Of a stretch of DNA of 7,346 bases, positions 1-7,303 are shown in pieces. The DNA is taken from NCBI GenBank assembly GCA_002413385.1, contig DHWW01000197.1:1958-9303 (forward strand). The letters run 5' to 3'. Below the pieces are notes generated by a model. That model searched no databases, had not been told where the DNA came from, and saw nothing but the letters and a program-made list of their open reading frames with translations. Both the position numbers and the translations under genes were made by a program. This DNA comes from Granulicella sp. UBA5172. GTDB lineage: Bacteria > Acidobacteriota > Terriglobia > Terriglobales > Acidobacteriaceae. Within the stretch, counting starts at the first letter, position 1. Each line of letters opens with the position of its first letter.

Positions 1-76
1 GGCAGGGGATAGAGGGTAGAGGATAGAGAAGGCGGGGGGCGCGGCGATTGCTGCGTCCTTCATTGCTTGCGTTTGG
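1..76. other. Non-coding edge with purine-rich repeats
   Basis: No gene is supported here. The first 31 bases are purine-rich and contain GGATAGAG twice (7-14 and 21-28) with GGTAGAG between them, so this is a short degenerate repeat. It lies just beyond the stop codon of the minus-strand glycosyltransferase, where a terminator would be expected, but I see no convincing hairpin with a T-tract. It could be part of a dispersed intergenic repeat, which cannot be judged from one copy. Confidence 0.35.
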
Positions 77-887
77 CTAACTCTCTGGCTGGGGGGTGGG
101 GGTTAGGGGTTCACGGATGTCTACGTAGGTGTTGGTGAAGGGGCGGTGGAGGAAGGTGGTCCAGAGGTAGTTGATGGAGTAGCGGGCGGCCATGGTGAGG
201 ATGCCCTCGCTCTTGAGGCGGCGGGCGGAGGAGAACATTTTGAGCGAGAAGGTGAAACGGACTTCGCCGACGTCGTTGAGGCGGCGGGCAATGTCGGTGT
301 CTTCACCGTAGAAGCTGATGGCGGTATTGAAGCCGCCGATGGCTTCGAGTGCGGTGCGGCTGGTGATGAAGTTGCCTCCCTGCACCATGGAGCCGACGCG
401 CAGGATGTAGCGGTTGAGCGCGTAGGTGATCCCAGGCGGTGAGGTAGAAGACGCGGACGAGGACGCGCTGGCGGGGCGTGAGGTCGTAGTAGAGGATGGG
501 ACCGGAGAGGGCGGCGAGGGGTTTTGCGTTGAGCGTGCGAGCGTGGGCGTCAGCGTCGGATTTGGCGAAGGTGGCGAGGACGTTGGAGACCCAGTGGGGA
601 GTGAGGCGGGAGTCGGCGTCGACGTTGGCGATGAGCTCGCCAGTGCTGGCGGCGAAGCCTGCCTGGCGAGCGAAGGTGAGGCCTTTGCGCGGCTCGTCGA
701 TCAGCTTGACTCCGGAGTGGAGGTAGGTGAGGACGACGTCGCGGGTGCGGTCGGTGCTGGCGTTGTTGACGGCGATGATCTCGCAGGTGCCGGAGGGGAG
801 GGTGCGGGTTTGGGCGAGGATGGAGTCGAGGCAGGCGGGAAGGTAGGCCTCTTCGTTATAAGCGGGTACGACGAAGCTTAAGCGCAT
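77..887 (-). pseudogene. Family 2 glycosyltransferase, frameshifted
   Basis: Encodes a cytoplasmic, probably membrane-associated GT2 glycosyltransferase (GT-A fold) that would move a sugar from a nucleotide-sugar donor to an unknown acceptor. I chose the ATG at 887, which begins MRLSFVVPAYNEE. A TTG at 908 would add seven residues with no better ribosome site. Visible motifs are VPAYNEE (7-13), NNASTDRT (41-48, the usual nucleotide-binding loop), DADS (90-93, the metal-binding DxD) and GEDTD (194-198, where the catalytic base region sits). The frame changes at about 431-433, where a CCC run (GGG on the coding strand) has one base too many. Before it the protein reads YLTAW and after it ITYALNRYILRVGSMVQGG. 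With one base removed the gene is exactly 269 codons plus TAG. It lies 98 bp downstream of the DPM-GtrA gene on the same strand and may be cotranscribed. Acceptor and sugar are unknown. The break could be a sequencing error or true decay. Confidence 0.85.
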
Positions 888-927
888 GTATTGAGCGTAC
901 GGAGGCAATGTTGCAGGAAGAGAAATA

Positions 928-953
928 TTGCGGGGAAAGGTTGCGGGGAAAGG
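928..953. repeat. 13-bp perfect tandem duplication
   Basis: TTGCGGGGAAAGG occurs twice head to tail at 928-940 and 941-953, and the next base also matches. It sits in the 98-bp gap between the two minus-strand glycosyltransferase genes. It may be simple replication slippage. No function is evident. Confidence 0.8.
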
Positions 954-985
954 TATCGAGGAGGGAACAGCGGGTGTTGGCCGCG

Positions 986-2182
986 CTAGCGGTTGGTATC
1001 GATGGCGGGGACGGAGGGCTGGATCTCGGCGTCTTTAGATTCAGGAAGGGCGGTCGCCTGGGCTCGGCGCTCGGCGCGCTGCGCAGCCGATCGTCTGGCC
1101 CGGCGCCAGGTGGTCATCGCGGTGACCCCGTAGTTCCAGACAGCGCTGAAGAGCAGGCCGGTGATGCCGGCGAGGGGCCAGGGCATTCCCTGACGGAAAG
1201 CCTCGCCGCTGATGAGGACGTTGGCGACGCCACCGAGCGAACACGCGATGCTGAAGGTAAGCATGCCGAACCAGAAAGCTGTGCCGCGGCGGCGGCGATC
1301 ACGGTAGGTGAAGGAGTTGTTGAGCACGTAGTTGAGGATCATGACGATGCCCGTGGCGGAGGCCTGGGATTCGATGAAGCTGAAGCGCGCGAGATCGAGA
1401 AGGCCGCCGAGCAGGAGCAGATGAATGACGGTGCCGATGGCGCCGACGAGGCAGAACATCACGAAGCGTACGGAGATGTAACTGCCGATGAACTTGTCGA
1501 GGATGAGTTCGAGGTATTCGAGCCCAACGATGAGATCGAGCTTGCTTTGGCCGTGCTGCCGGAGGCGGAAGTGGTACGGGACTTCGCCGATGCGGATCTG
1601 GCCCTGGGCGGAGAGAACGATGTCGAGCAGGATCTTGAAGCCGATGCCGGTGAGCCGGTGCGCGATTTGCTCGAAGAATGTACGGCGGACGACGAAGAAG
1701 CCGCTCATGGGATCGGTGAGGACGGCATGCTTTTCTACGCCGCTGAGACGGCGGCCAAGGCGGCTGAGACGCACGCGCCAGGTGGAGAAATCTCCCATGC
1801 TGCCGCCGCCGATGTTGCGCGAGCCGACGACGAGATCGAGGTTTTCGGAGGCGATGCGGCGGACCATCTCGGGGAGGACGGTTTCGTCGTGCTGGAGGTC
1901 GGCATCCATGACCGCGATGTAGGTGGCCGAGGTGGCGAGCATGCCTTCGATGCAGGCCGATGCGAGGCCGCGGCGGCCAATGCGATGGATGACGTGGAGG
2001 TCGCTCTGGGTACGGGAGAGAGTCTTGACCGCGGCCGCGGTGCCGTCGGGTGAGTCGTCGTCGACTACGATGACCTCGTAGCGGATATCATGAAGTGTGA
2101 ACCGCAACTTCTCCAATAACAGCGCTATGTTCTCGCGTTCGTTCAACGTGGGAATCACGATGCATAGATCGTAGGACGGCAT
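986..2182 (-). CDS. Polyprenyl-phosphate sugar synthase (DPM1-like GT2) fused to a GtrA domain
   Basis: A 398-residue two-domain protein. Residues 1 to about 235 form a GT2 domain of the dolichol/polyprenyl-phosphate mannose synthase type: IVIPTLNERENI (8-19), VIVVDDDSPDGT (37-48), MDADLQHD (92-99, metal-binding DxD), VVGSRNIGGG (118-127) and DPMSGFF (157-163). Residues about 238-358 form a GtrA domain with four predicted membrane helices (roughly 238-260, 274-292, 303-325, 336-356) and the typical NNSFTYRDR stretch. The last 40 residues are a basic, probably cytoplasmic tail. The family transfers a sugar from a nucleotide donor to polyprenyl phosphate on the inner leaflet; GtrA domains are thought to help flip or present the product. 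The frame stays open upstream to 2599, but the ATG at 2182 has AGAGGA five bases before it and starts exactly at the domain, so the extension is rejected. It is divergent from a GT-C gene that could use its product. Which sugar is transferred cannot be read from sequence. Confidence 0.9.
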   Translation of the reverse strand: MPSYDLCIVIPTLNERENIALLLEKLRFTLHDIRYEVIVVDDDSPDGTAAAVKTLSRTQSDLHVIHRIGRRGLASACIEGMLATSATYIAVMDADLQHDETVLPEMVRRIASENLDLVVGSRNIGGGSMGDFSTWRVRLSRLGRRLSGVEKHAVLTDPMSGFFVVRRTFFEQIAHRLTGIGFKILLDIVLSAQGQIRIGEVPYHFRLRQHGQSKLDLIVGLEYLELILDKFIGSYISVRFVMFCLVGAIGTVIHLLLLGGLLDLARFSFIESQASATGIVMILNYVLNNSFTYRDRRRRGTAFWFGMLTFSIACSLGGVANVLISGEAFRQGMPWPLAGITGLLFSAVWNYGVTAMTTWRRARRSAAQRAERRAQATALPESKDAEIQPSVPAIDTNR

Positions 2183-2187
2183 GGAGA

Positions 2188-2193
2188 TCCTCT
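2188..2193 (-). promoter_or_regulatory. Ribosome binding site fixing the DPM-GtrA start
   Basis: AGAGGA on the minus strand, five bases before the ATG at 2182. It decides the start against an open frame that continues about 139 codons further upstream through the divergent gene. That upstream peptide has no recognisable domain. Confidence 0.6.
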
Positions 2194-2293
2194 GGCGGGT
2201 TACTGAAAAGAGTTGCGCGATTTCGGCTGCAGGCGTTGACTCTTTCAGTGAGAACAATCGCTTGCTGCACCGTTCATGGCGCTGGCTAGATAG

Positions 2294-2322
2294 ATTATAA
2301 GAGTACAACCCCACATCAACAT
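2294..2322 (-). promoter_or_regulatory. Probable sigma-70 promoter for the DPM-GtrA gene
   Basis: A perfect TATAAT lies on the minus strand at 2299-2294, inside the 150-bp gap between two divergent genes. The -35 is weak: TTGATG at 2319-2314 is 14 bp away, and hexamers at 16-17 bp are poor. Transcription would start near 2287 and give a leader of about 105 nt. On the other strand TAGATT (2291-2296), with TTCATG (2273-2278) at 17-bp spacing, is a weak candidate for the GT-C gene, so the two promoters could overlap and compete. Confidence 0.4.
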
Positions 2323-2332
2323 CGAGAGAACC

Positions 2333-3959
2333 ATGATTTCCGGATCCACAACAAGAGAGAAGGCAGGCCCTGTGCTCGAACGCATCGGAGCGAAGGTGGA
2401 AGAGCACGCTGGCGCTGCGATGTGCGTGTTGCTGATCCTGTTCATGATAGCGCTGGTGGGACGGGCATCCAGCGTTTACCTCTGGTACGACGAACTGGTC
2501 GTGGTGCGCGTGGCTTCGTTTCCGCATTGGCGCGATATCTGGAACTTCTACGCAAGAGGGCTGGATACGATCGGGCTGCTGTATGCGCTGTTGATCCATC
2601 CGCTGCTAAAGCTGTCGGCGAGTGCGGAGATTAGTGCAAGGCTGCCCGCCATGGTGGCGTTCCTGGTGATGATGCTCTGCTCGTTTGTGTTTGTGAGACG
2701 GCGGTATCCGGCGGTGTACGCGTTCGCCATGTTGCTGTTGCTGATGTCGCTTCCACTGCTGGACTATGCGGTGTTTGCCAAGAGCTACGCGTTAGAGTTT
2801 GGCGGCGTTGCGTTTGCGATGATGTGCTGGCAGTCGGCGATGGAGGGGAAAAGCCGCGGATGGAACGTGGTGGGACTGTGGTTCGGGCTGGTGCTGGCGC
2901 TGTACTCGCACAGCTTTGCGATTTTCCTTTTCCTTCCGTTTGCGGCGGCGCAGGGGCTGCGGGACTATCGCCGGAAGAGAGTGGACTGGCCTGTCTGGAT
3001 CGCGCTGGTGTCATATCCGTTGGCGCTGCTGCCGGTGTTGCGTGGAGATCTGCTGGCGTCGAAGTTGTATGGGTCGAATTTCTGGTCGCCGCCCAGTGCC
3101 GCGCTGATGAAGCAGACGTACATCGACTACTTCGTGGAGGACTGGCGGCTCATACTGATCCTCTTTTTTGCTGCGGTGATGGTGACGGCGCTGCTGCGGG
3201 AGCGCACTCCATCAACTGAAGATACGCAGAGGTTGACGACCGGCTTCTTGTTGCCGGAGTGGGTGTTTGTGGTGATGCTGACGGCGTTACCGATTTATGT
3301 GTTGCCGCCCTCGTATCTTCTGCATGCGTATCGCGCGGATTACGTGATGTCGTTTGCTATCGGGCTCGCGATTCTGCTGGTGACGGTGTTTGCGGAACAT
3401 GCGCGACGCACGCAGGCTGCCGGGGTTGTGTTGTTGATTCTTTTTGCGTCGGTGACCCTGCGAAAAGATCTGAAGACGATCCCTGAAGGGCTTCACGCGA
3501 TGGCCCATCCGGCGCGGAGTGCATGCGCAATTGCAGGCGAGCTACGATAGCGCGGCGTGGGTCAAGCTGCTCGAGGGAAGTGACCTGCCGGTGCTTGTCG
3601 GCGATCATCTTCTGTACACGCGGCTGGAGCGTTACGCTCCTCCGGAGTTGAAACGTCGCCTCTACTTTCTGACAAATATTGCCGAAGTCAAGAAATATCC
3701 TCTGTCGAGTACGTCGCAGATGAACTTCCTGCTGTTCGGCAAGATGCTTTCCTATCAGACGATGGATGTTGGAAGCTTTCTGCCAGAGCATCCACACTTT
3801 CTGCTGGCGGTGGGGCCGACGGTTGGGACCCTATGGCTGCCAGCGTATCTGCTGAATCAAGAGCAGGAAGGGAATGCTTCTCTACGGCTTCTGGGGCCTG
3901 ACTTTACCGCACCCAATGTTTACGATGTCCAATTCACACGGCTGCCGGAGTTTCCATAG
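2333..3959 (+). pseudogene. GT-C-type multi-pass membrane glycosyltransferase, frameshifted
   Basis: Resembles ArnT/PMT-like GT-C enzymes, which use polyprenyl-phosphate sugars and act on the outer side of the cytoplasmic membrane. The first frame runs 2333-3550 (405 residues) with about ten hydrophobic helices. The first (29-46) is followed by SVYLWYDEL with D53-E54, the expected position of the catalytic acid pair in the first outer loop. Other family-like stretches are KSYALEF (150-156), LYSHSFAIF (190-198) and YLLHAYRADYVM (328-339). The first frame ends at TAG 3548-3550, while a second frame, open from 3474, continues to TAG 3957-3959. It begins near AQLQASYDSAAW and resembles the soluble C-terminal domain that follows the membrane part (WVKLLEGSDLPVLVGDH). 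The change must lie between 3474 and 3547 and fits one surplus base; repaired length is 541 residues. Start: ATG with GAGAG shortly upstream. Alternatives are two overlapping genes or a programmed shift, but no slippery heptamer is obvious. Substrate unknown. Confidence 0.75.
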
Positions 3960-4050
3960 GCGACGCTTACGTAGGACACGGCGCTGCGCAAGACGCTGGA
4001 ACTTCTGTATCCTGATGCGGTGAAGTAGCAGGGTGTTTTAGGGAGAGCGT
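3960..4050 (+). other. Gap with a possible C-terminal gene remnant
   Basis: This 91-bp stretch separates the GT-C gene from the hydrolase. Between TAG at 3972-3974 and TAG at 4026-4028 one frame reads DTALRKTLELLYPDAVK, which has the composition of a genuine helical protein C-terminus rather than of spacer. It has no start codon of its own and I do not recognise the family. It may be the tail left by a deletion, or chance. The rest holds only the hydrolase ribosome site, GGGAG at 4041-4045. No terminator is visible after the GT-C gene. Confidence 0.25.
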
Positions 4051-5095
4051 ATGCGACGGTTGGTTGCGGGTGTGATGGCGGTTGCGTTGATCACGGCGAG
4101 TGGGTTTGCGCAGGAGCACAAGGACAGCAGCACGATTGGGCCGGATGGGACAGCGTATGTGACGCGTGTGGTGCCGGTGCCAAAGACGATCAGCCCAGAG
4201 GCGCAGGCGATGCTGGCGCGCGTGGTGTCAGACGCGAACGTGCCGCAGACATTGCAGCAGAGGCGCACGGGAACGGACAAGTGGCAGGCCGGCGCTGGCG
4301 AGGTTTCGAAGAAGCTGTATCCGGCGAACGTTGCTGAGGCAACGATCGCGGGAGTGCCGGTGCGGGTGGTGACTCCGTTGACGATGTCGGCAGCCAAGCT
4401 CGATCGCGTGCTGATCAATCTGCATGGCGGTGGCTTCGATTCAGATTCGGGCTCGCTGACGGAGACGATTCCGATGGCGAATCTGACGGGGACGAAGGTG
4501 ATTGCGGTGCTGATACCGGCTTGCTCCCGAGCATCCGTTTCCTGCCGGGCTGGATGACGCGGTGGCGGTGTACAAGGAGTTGTTGAAGACATACCAGCCG
4601 AAGAATATTGGGATCTATGGGACGTCGGCCGGCGCGATTCTTACCGCGGAAGTTACGTCGAAGATCAAGCAGTTGGGCCTGCCGATGCCGGGAGCGACGG
4701 GCGTGTTTTCAGGGATGGGCGACTTCAGCCGTGTGGGGGATTCGATTGCGATGTATGCGCTGAATGGATTGTCGGGGCATCTGAATCCCCCTCCGCCGGA
4801 TGGTGTTTCTCTTGGACCGTATGTGGGGTCGACTGATCCGAAAGATCCGGTGCTCTCGCCGATATATTCGGACCTCACGGGCTTTCCGCCGACGCTCTTT
4901 ATTACGAGTGGGCGGGATCTATTGCTGAGTGGAACGACGATTCTGCACAGGGCATATCTGCGGGCCGGAGTCGATGCGCAGTTGGTTGTGTTTGAGGCGC
5001 TACCACATGCTTTCTGGAATAATCCTGAGCTGCCGGAGTCGAAAGAGGCAGATGGATTGATGGCGAAGTTCTTTGATAACCATCTGGGTAAATAA
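4051..5095 (+). pseudogene. Exported alpha/beta hydrolase (HSL/acetyl-esterase type), frameshifted
   Basis: A carboxylesterase-like hydrolase of the hormone-sensitive-lipase group, which cleaves esters of short or medium acids; the real substrate is unknown. ATG at 4051 follows GGGAG by five bases and starts a signal peptide, MRRLVAGVMAVALITASGFA, probably cut near residue 20, so the enzyme should act in the periplasm or outside the cell. The oxyanion-hole motif HGGGF is at 125-129. The first frame then runs off into CSRASVSCRAG and stops at 4555-4557. One frame over, the sequence resumes as YRLAPEHPFPAGLDD, the family's conserved block. The break lies near 4512-4516 (gtgctgataccgg), one base too many. 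In the repaired 347-residue protein the nucleophile is S192 in GTSAG, the acid is D289 in SGRDLL and the base is H319 in PHAFW. All catalytic residues are intact, so the break is recent or artefactual. It converges on rpoD and shares a terminator with it. Confidence 0.9.
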
Positions 5096-5105
5096 GCTTG
5101 AGGTT

Positions 5106-5146
5106 AAATACAAAGGGCGCGCCTTGATGGCGCGCCCTCTGTATTT
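5106..5146. terminator. Bidirectional terminator hairpin between hydrolase and rpoD
   Basis: Arms at 5106-5123 and 5129-5146 pair over 18 bp with one A/C mismatch (5113 with 5139) around a five-base loop TTGAT. The core is GGGCGCGCC/GGCGCGCCC, flanked by AAATAC and GTATTT, so each strand ends in a short T-rich segment. It lies 11 bases after the hydrolase stop and 14 bases from the rpoD stop, between convergent genes, as expected for a shared terminator. Confidence 0.85.
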
Positions 5147-5160
5147 GTGATGCGTTCTCG

Positions 5161-6882
5161 TTACATTTCCTTGACGCCGTCGACGAAGGCTTTGAGCTTG
5201 CGCGAGCGGCTAGGGTGACGCAGCTTGCGGAGAGCTTTGGCTTCGATCTGGCGGATGCGCTCGCGGGTGACCTGGAAGGACTGGCCGACTTCTTCGAGCG
5301 TGTGCTCGCTGCCGTCTTCGAGGCCGAAGCGCATCTTGATGACACGCTCTTCGCGAGGGGTCAGGGTGCGGAGAACCTGCGACGTGTACTCCTTCAGGTT
5401 GACCGCGATCACGGCGTCGGAGGGGCTGACGGCCATGCGGTCTTCGATGAAGTCGCCGAGATGCGAATCTTCCTCTTCGCCGATTGGAGTCTCGAGCGAG
5501 ATGGGCTCCTGCGCGATCTTGAGGACCTTGCGGACCTTCGAGACGGGGATGTCCATGCGCTTGGCGATCTCTTCGGAGGAGGCTTCGCGGCCGAGCTCCT
5601 GCACCAGCTGACGGGAGGTGCGGATGAGCTTGTTGATGGTCTCGATCATGTGGACTGGAATTCTAATAGTCCGGGCCTGATCGGCGATGGCGCGGGTGAT
5701 GGCCTGACGAATCCACCAGGTGGCGTAGGTCGAGAACTTGTAGCCACGGCGGTACTCGAACTTATCGACGGCCTTCATGAGGCCGATGTTGCCCTCCTGA
5801 ATGAGGTCGAGGAACTGGAGGCCGCGGTTGGTGTACTTCTTCGCGATGGAGACGACGAGGCGAAGGTTGGCTTCGATGAGCTCGCGCTTGGCCTTCTCGG
5901 CGTCCATGTCTCCCTGGATGATCTCGCGCTGGGTACGCTTGAGGTCTTCGTGGGAGATGCCGGCGTCGGCTTCAACGCGCTCGAGATCGACGCGGCAGTT
6001 CTTCTGCTGGCGCTTGTATTCCTTCTTGAGTTCTTCGGAGCGCGAGGCGTCGAACTTGGCTTCGAGGGAGCGAATCTGGCGCTCGAGGGTGCGCATGGCG
6101 TCGACGGTCTTGTTGACCTTGTCGAGCAGGCGCTTCTTCTCGTTGTTGGTGTACTTGAACTCGCGGACGATGCGGGAGACGAAGACGTTCTCGCGGCCCA
6201 GGAGCCAGAGGTTCTTACGCGCGAATTTGGCCTTTGCCTTGGCGTCCTTGCCCTGCGGATCTTCAGACTTGGCGAAGTAGTCAGCGGCCTTCTTCTGGTG
6301 CTTGACGAGCTCGTCGGTGCGCGCGACCGTTGCTTTGACGCGGGCGGCGAGAATCTCTTCGGTGAGTTCCTCTTCGTCGAAGGTAACGACTTCCTTGATG
6401 TTGCGGACGCCTCGCTTGAGGTCTTCGCCGAGGCCGACGATCTCGCGAATAACGATCGACGAACGCGAGATGGCCTTCATGACGCGAAGCTGGCCGCGCT
6501 CGATGCGCTTGGCAATTTCGACTTCGCCTTCGCGGGTGAGCAGGGGAACGGTGCCCATCTCGCGGAGGTACATGCGGACGGGGTCGTTGGTTTTTTCGAG
6601 GGTGCCGGGCGAGAGGTCGAGTTCGACATCGTCGGAATCTTCGCCGGACTCGTTGTCGGAGTCGCGATCGTCGGCGTCGACCTTGGAGCCGCGGCGGCCT
6701 TCGGCCAGGACGTCGATGCCCTGGGTGTTGATGGTCGTCATCAGGTCATCGAGCTCGTCGGGCGAGGTGATATCGCCGGGGAGGAGGTCGTTGACCTCGC
6801 CGTAGGTGAGGTAGCCCTTCTCCTTGCCGGTGTCGATGATATGGTCTACGTCTTCTTCGTACTTGTCTAGTTCTTCAGCCAC
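5161..6882 (-). CDS. rpoD: Primary RNA polymerase sigma factor RpoD (sigma-70)
   Basis: The housekeeping sigma factor, which directs core RNA polymerase to -35/-10 promoters of most genes. The protein has 573 residues. Region 1.1 is at about 7-60 ([20 protein letters not shown]), then an acidic linker at 68-90. Region 1.2 begins at 99 ([20 protein letters not shown]). A charged, probably helical non-conserved region fills about 170-320. Region 2 covers about 325-402, including [20 protein letters not shown] and the -10-melting segment [18 protein letters not shown] (383-400). Region 3 is at 405-485 and region 4 at 500-570, with the -35-binding helix-turn-helix in [20 protein letters not shown] (528-547). 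The start is GTG at 6882, with AGGAG six bases upstream; no ATG fits. Nothing is missing. It is monocistronic in this window and ends at the shared terminator. Confidence 0.98.
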   Translation of the reverse strand: MAEELDKYEEDVDHIIDTGKEKGYLTYGEVNDLLPGDITSPDELDDLMTTINTQGIDVLAEGRRGSKVDADDRDSDNESGEDSDDVELDLSPGTLEKTNDPVRMYLREMGTVPLLTREGEVEIAKRIERGQLRVMKAISRSSIVIREIVGLGEDLKRGVRNIKEVVTFDEEELTEEILAARVKATVARTDELVKHQKKAADYFAKSEDPQGKDAKAKAKFARKNLWLLGRENVFVSRIVREFKYTNNEKKRLLDKVNKTVDAMRTLERQIRSLEAKFDASRSEELKKEYKRQQKNCRVDLERVEADAGISHEDLKRTQREIIQGDMDAEKAKRELIEANLRLVVSIAKKYTNRGLQFLDLIQEGNIGLMKAVDKFEYRRGYKFSTYATWWIRQAITRAIADQARTIRIPVHMIETINKLIRTSRQLVQELGREASSEEIAKRMDIPVSKVRKVLKIAQEPISLETPIGEEEDSHLGDFIEDRMAVSPSDAVIAVNLKEYTSQVLRTLTPREERVIKMRFGLEDGSEHTLEEVGQSFQVTRERIRQIEAKALRKLRHPSRSRKLKAFVDGVKEM

Positions 6883-6888
6883 AAGGCG

Positions 6889-6895
6889 CTCCTAA
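6889..6895 (-). promoter_or_regulatory. Ribosome binding site fixing the rpoD GTG start
   Basis: TTAGGAG on the minus strand, with the AGGAG core six bases before GTG at 6882. It supports the non-ATG start and fits the expected beginning of region 1.1. Confidence 0.7.
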
Positions 6896-7051
6896 GATGG
6901 ACTCACGCGGATAGCGGAGCCTCAAAAAAAATCGTGAGAGTACATCGCGTGATACCTATCGGGGAAATCAGTGCGAGGAACTCCCGGGGTTGTAGCGGGG
7001 TCATTGGGACGGGGTTGCGGTCAAGGCCGCGGGCGCGGGCGGAAGACACGT

Positions 7052-7066
7052 GCTAATTGGATTAGC
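7052..7066. promoter_or_regulatory. Dyad GCTAAT-TGG-ATTAGC, possible operator
   Basis: Perfect six-base half sites separated by three bases, about 170 bp upstream of rpoD and just after a CACGTG palindrome (7047-7052). The size and symmetry fit a dimeric regulator site, but no regulator is encoded here and a dyad of this length can arise by chance. Confidence 0.25.
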
Positions 7067-7117
7067 GGTGCTTCGGCAACTCGGTGGCGCACGTCTCCAG
7101 CGACTCTCAGTCTACCA

Positions 7118-7303
7118 CTAAGTTAGACGGTTGTGGGTAGGAAAGGATGCATTAGGCACCAAAACCCGCACCGGGGTGGTGTGGGCTTTGGTGCTTAATG
7201 CGAGGGGCTTAGCAAAAATCAGGTCGGAGCAGGCCTGGGTCCCGACCTGGAAGGATCGGGTTCCGGCCTCGGCGAAGCCGTTGCGGCGGTAGAGGGCGAG
7301 CGC
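7118..7303 (-). CDS. C-terminal fragment of a GNAT-like acetyltransferase
   Basis: Reading from 7303 on the minus strand the frame gives ALALYRRNGFAEAGTR and then CSDLIFAKPL. This matches the end of GNAT N-acetyltransferases: the A..LY...GF motif of the acetyl-CoA fold, followed by a final strand ending near K-P-L. These enzymes move an acetyl group from acetyl-CoA to an amine; RimI-type ribosomal protein acetylation is one possibility, but the substrate cannot be told. After KPL (about 7205) the frame runs on through a hairpin to TAG at 7118-7120, giving an unlikely 26-residue tail, so the original stop may be lost. Upstream of 7303 the frame is still open to the window edge but reads glycine/arginine-rich low-complexity sequence from a G-tract, unlike a GNAT. 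The gene therefore appears truncated there, or the frame changes beyond the window. Confidence 0.45.
   Translation of the reverse strand, partial: ALALYRRNGFAEAGTRSFQVGTQACSDLIFAKPLALSTKAHTTPVRVLVPNASFPTHNRLT
7149..7201. terminator. 24-bp hairpin, likely terminator of the GNAT-like gene
   Basis: Arms at 7149-7172 and 7178-7201 pair over 24 bp around the loop GGGGT. On the plus strand only one true mismatch (A7164/C7186) and two G-U pairs (7155/7195, 7168/7182) occur; on the minus strand there are two mismatches and one G-U. It lies directly after the last GNAT-like residues on the minus strand and before the rpoD leader, which suits a terminator insulating rpoD. The T-run after it is poor (ATCCTTTCC), so an intergenic repeat element is the alternative. 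Confidence 0.6.

Larger units (their letters stand above)
6883..7117 (-). other. rpoD upstream region, promoter not resolved
   Basis: About 235 bp with no gene. It must carry the rpoD leader and probably its promoter, but I find no good -10/-35 pair. TTGACC (7025-7020, minus strand) is a fair -35 without a partner at 16-18 bp, and TAGGTA near 6959-6954 is a weak -10. An A8 tract (6924-6931) sits in the probable leader between CTCACG (6902-6907) and its inverted copy CGTGAG (6933-6938), which could form a weak stem-loop close to the start codon. Confidence 0.4.

Noticed and set aside
908..2053. 381-codon open frame antisense to the DPM-GtrA gene
   Set aside because: Same cause. The peptide is rich in E, D, A and G with no domain, while the minus strand carries an unmistakable two-domain protein.
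2183..2599. N-terminal extension of the DPM-GtrA protein of about 139 residues
   Set aside because: It overlaps the divergent GT-C coding sequence, has no domain, and the ATG at 2182 has its own ribosome site directly before the GT2 fold.
5215..6870. 551-codon open frame antisense to rpoD
   Set aside because: The rpoD frame is certain and this is its mirror. High GC at codon third positions keeps the opposite strand open, and the antisense peptide is acidic, repetitive and has no recognisable domain.
7110..7128. GTCTA/TAGAC inverted repeat
   Set aside because: Only five base pairs with a nine-base loop, which is within chance expectation.
7220..7249. 8-bp inverted repeat CAGGTCGG/CCGACCTG
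   Set aside because: It lies inside the GNAT-like coding reading with a 14-base loop, and its codons explain it adequately.
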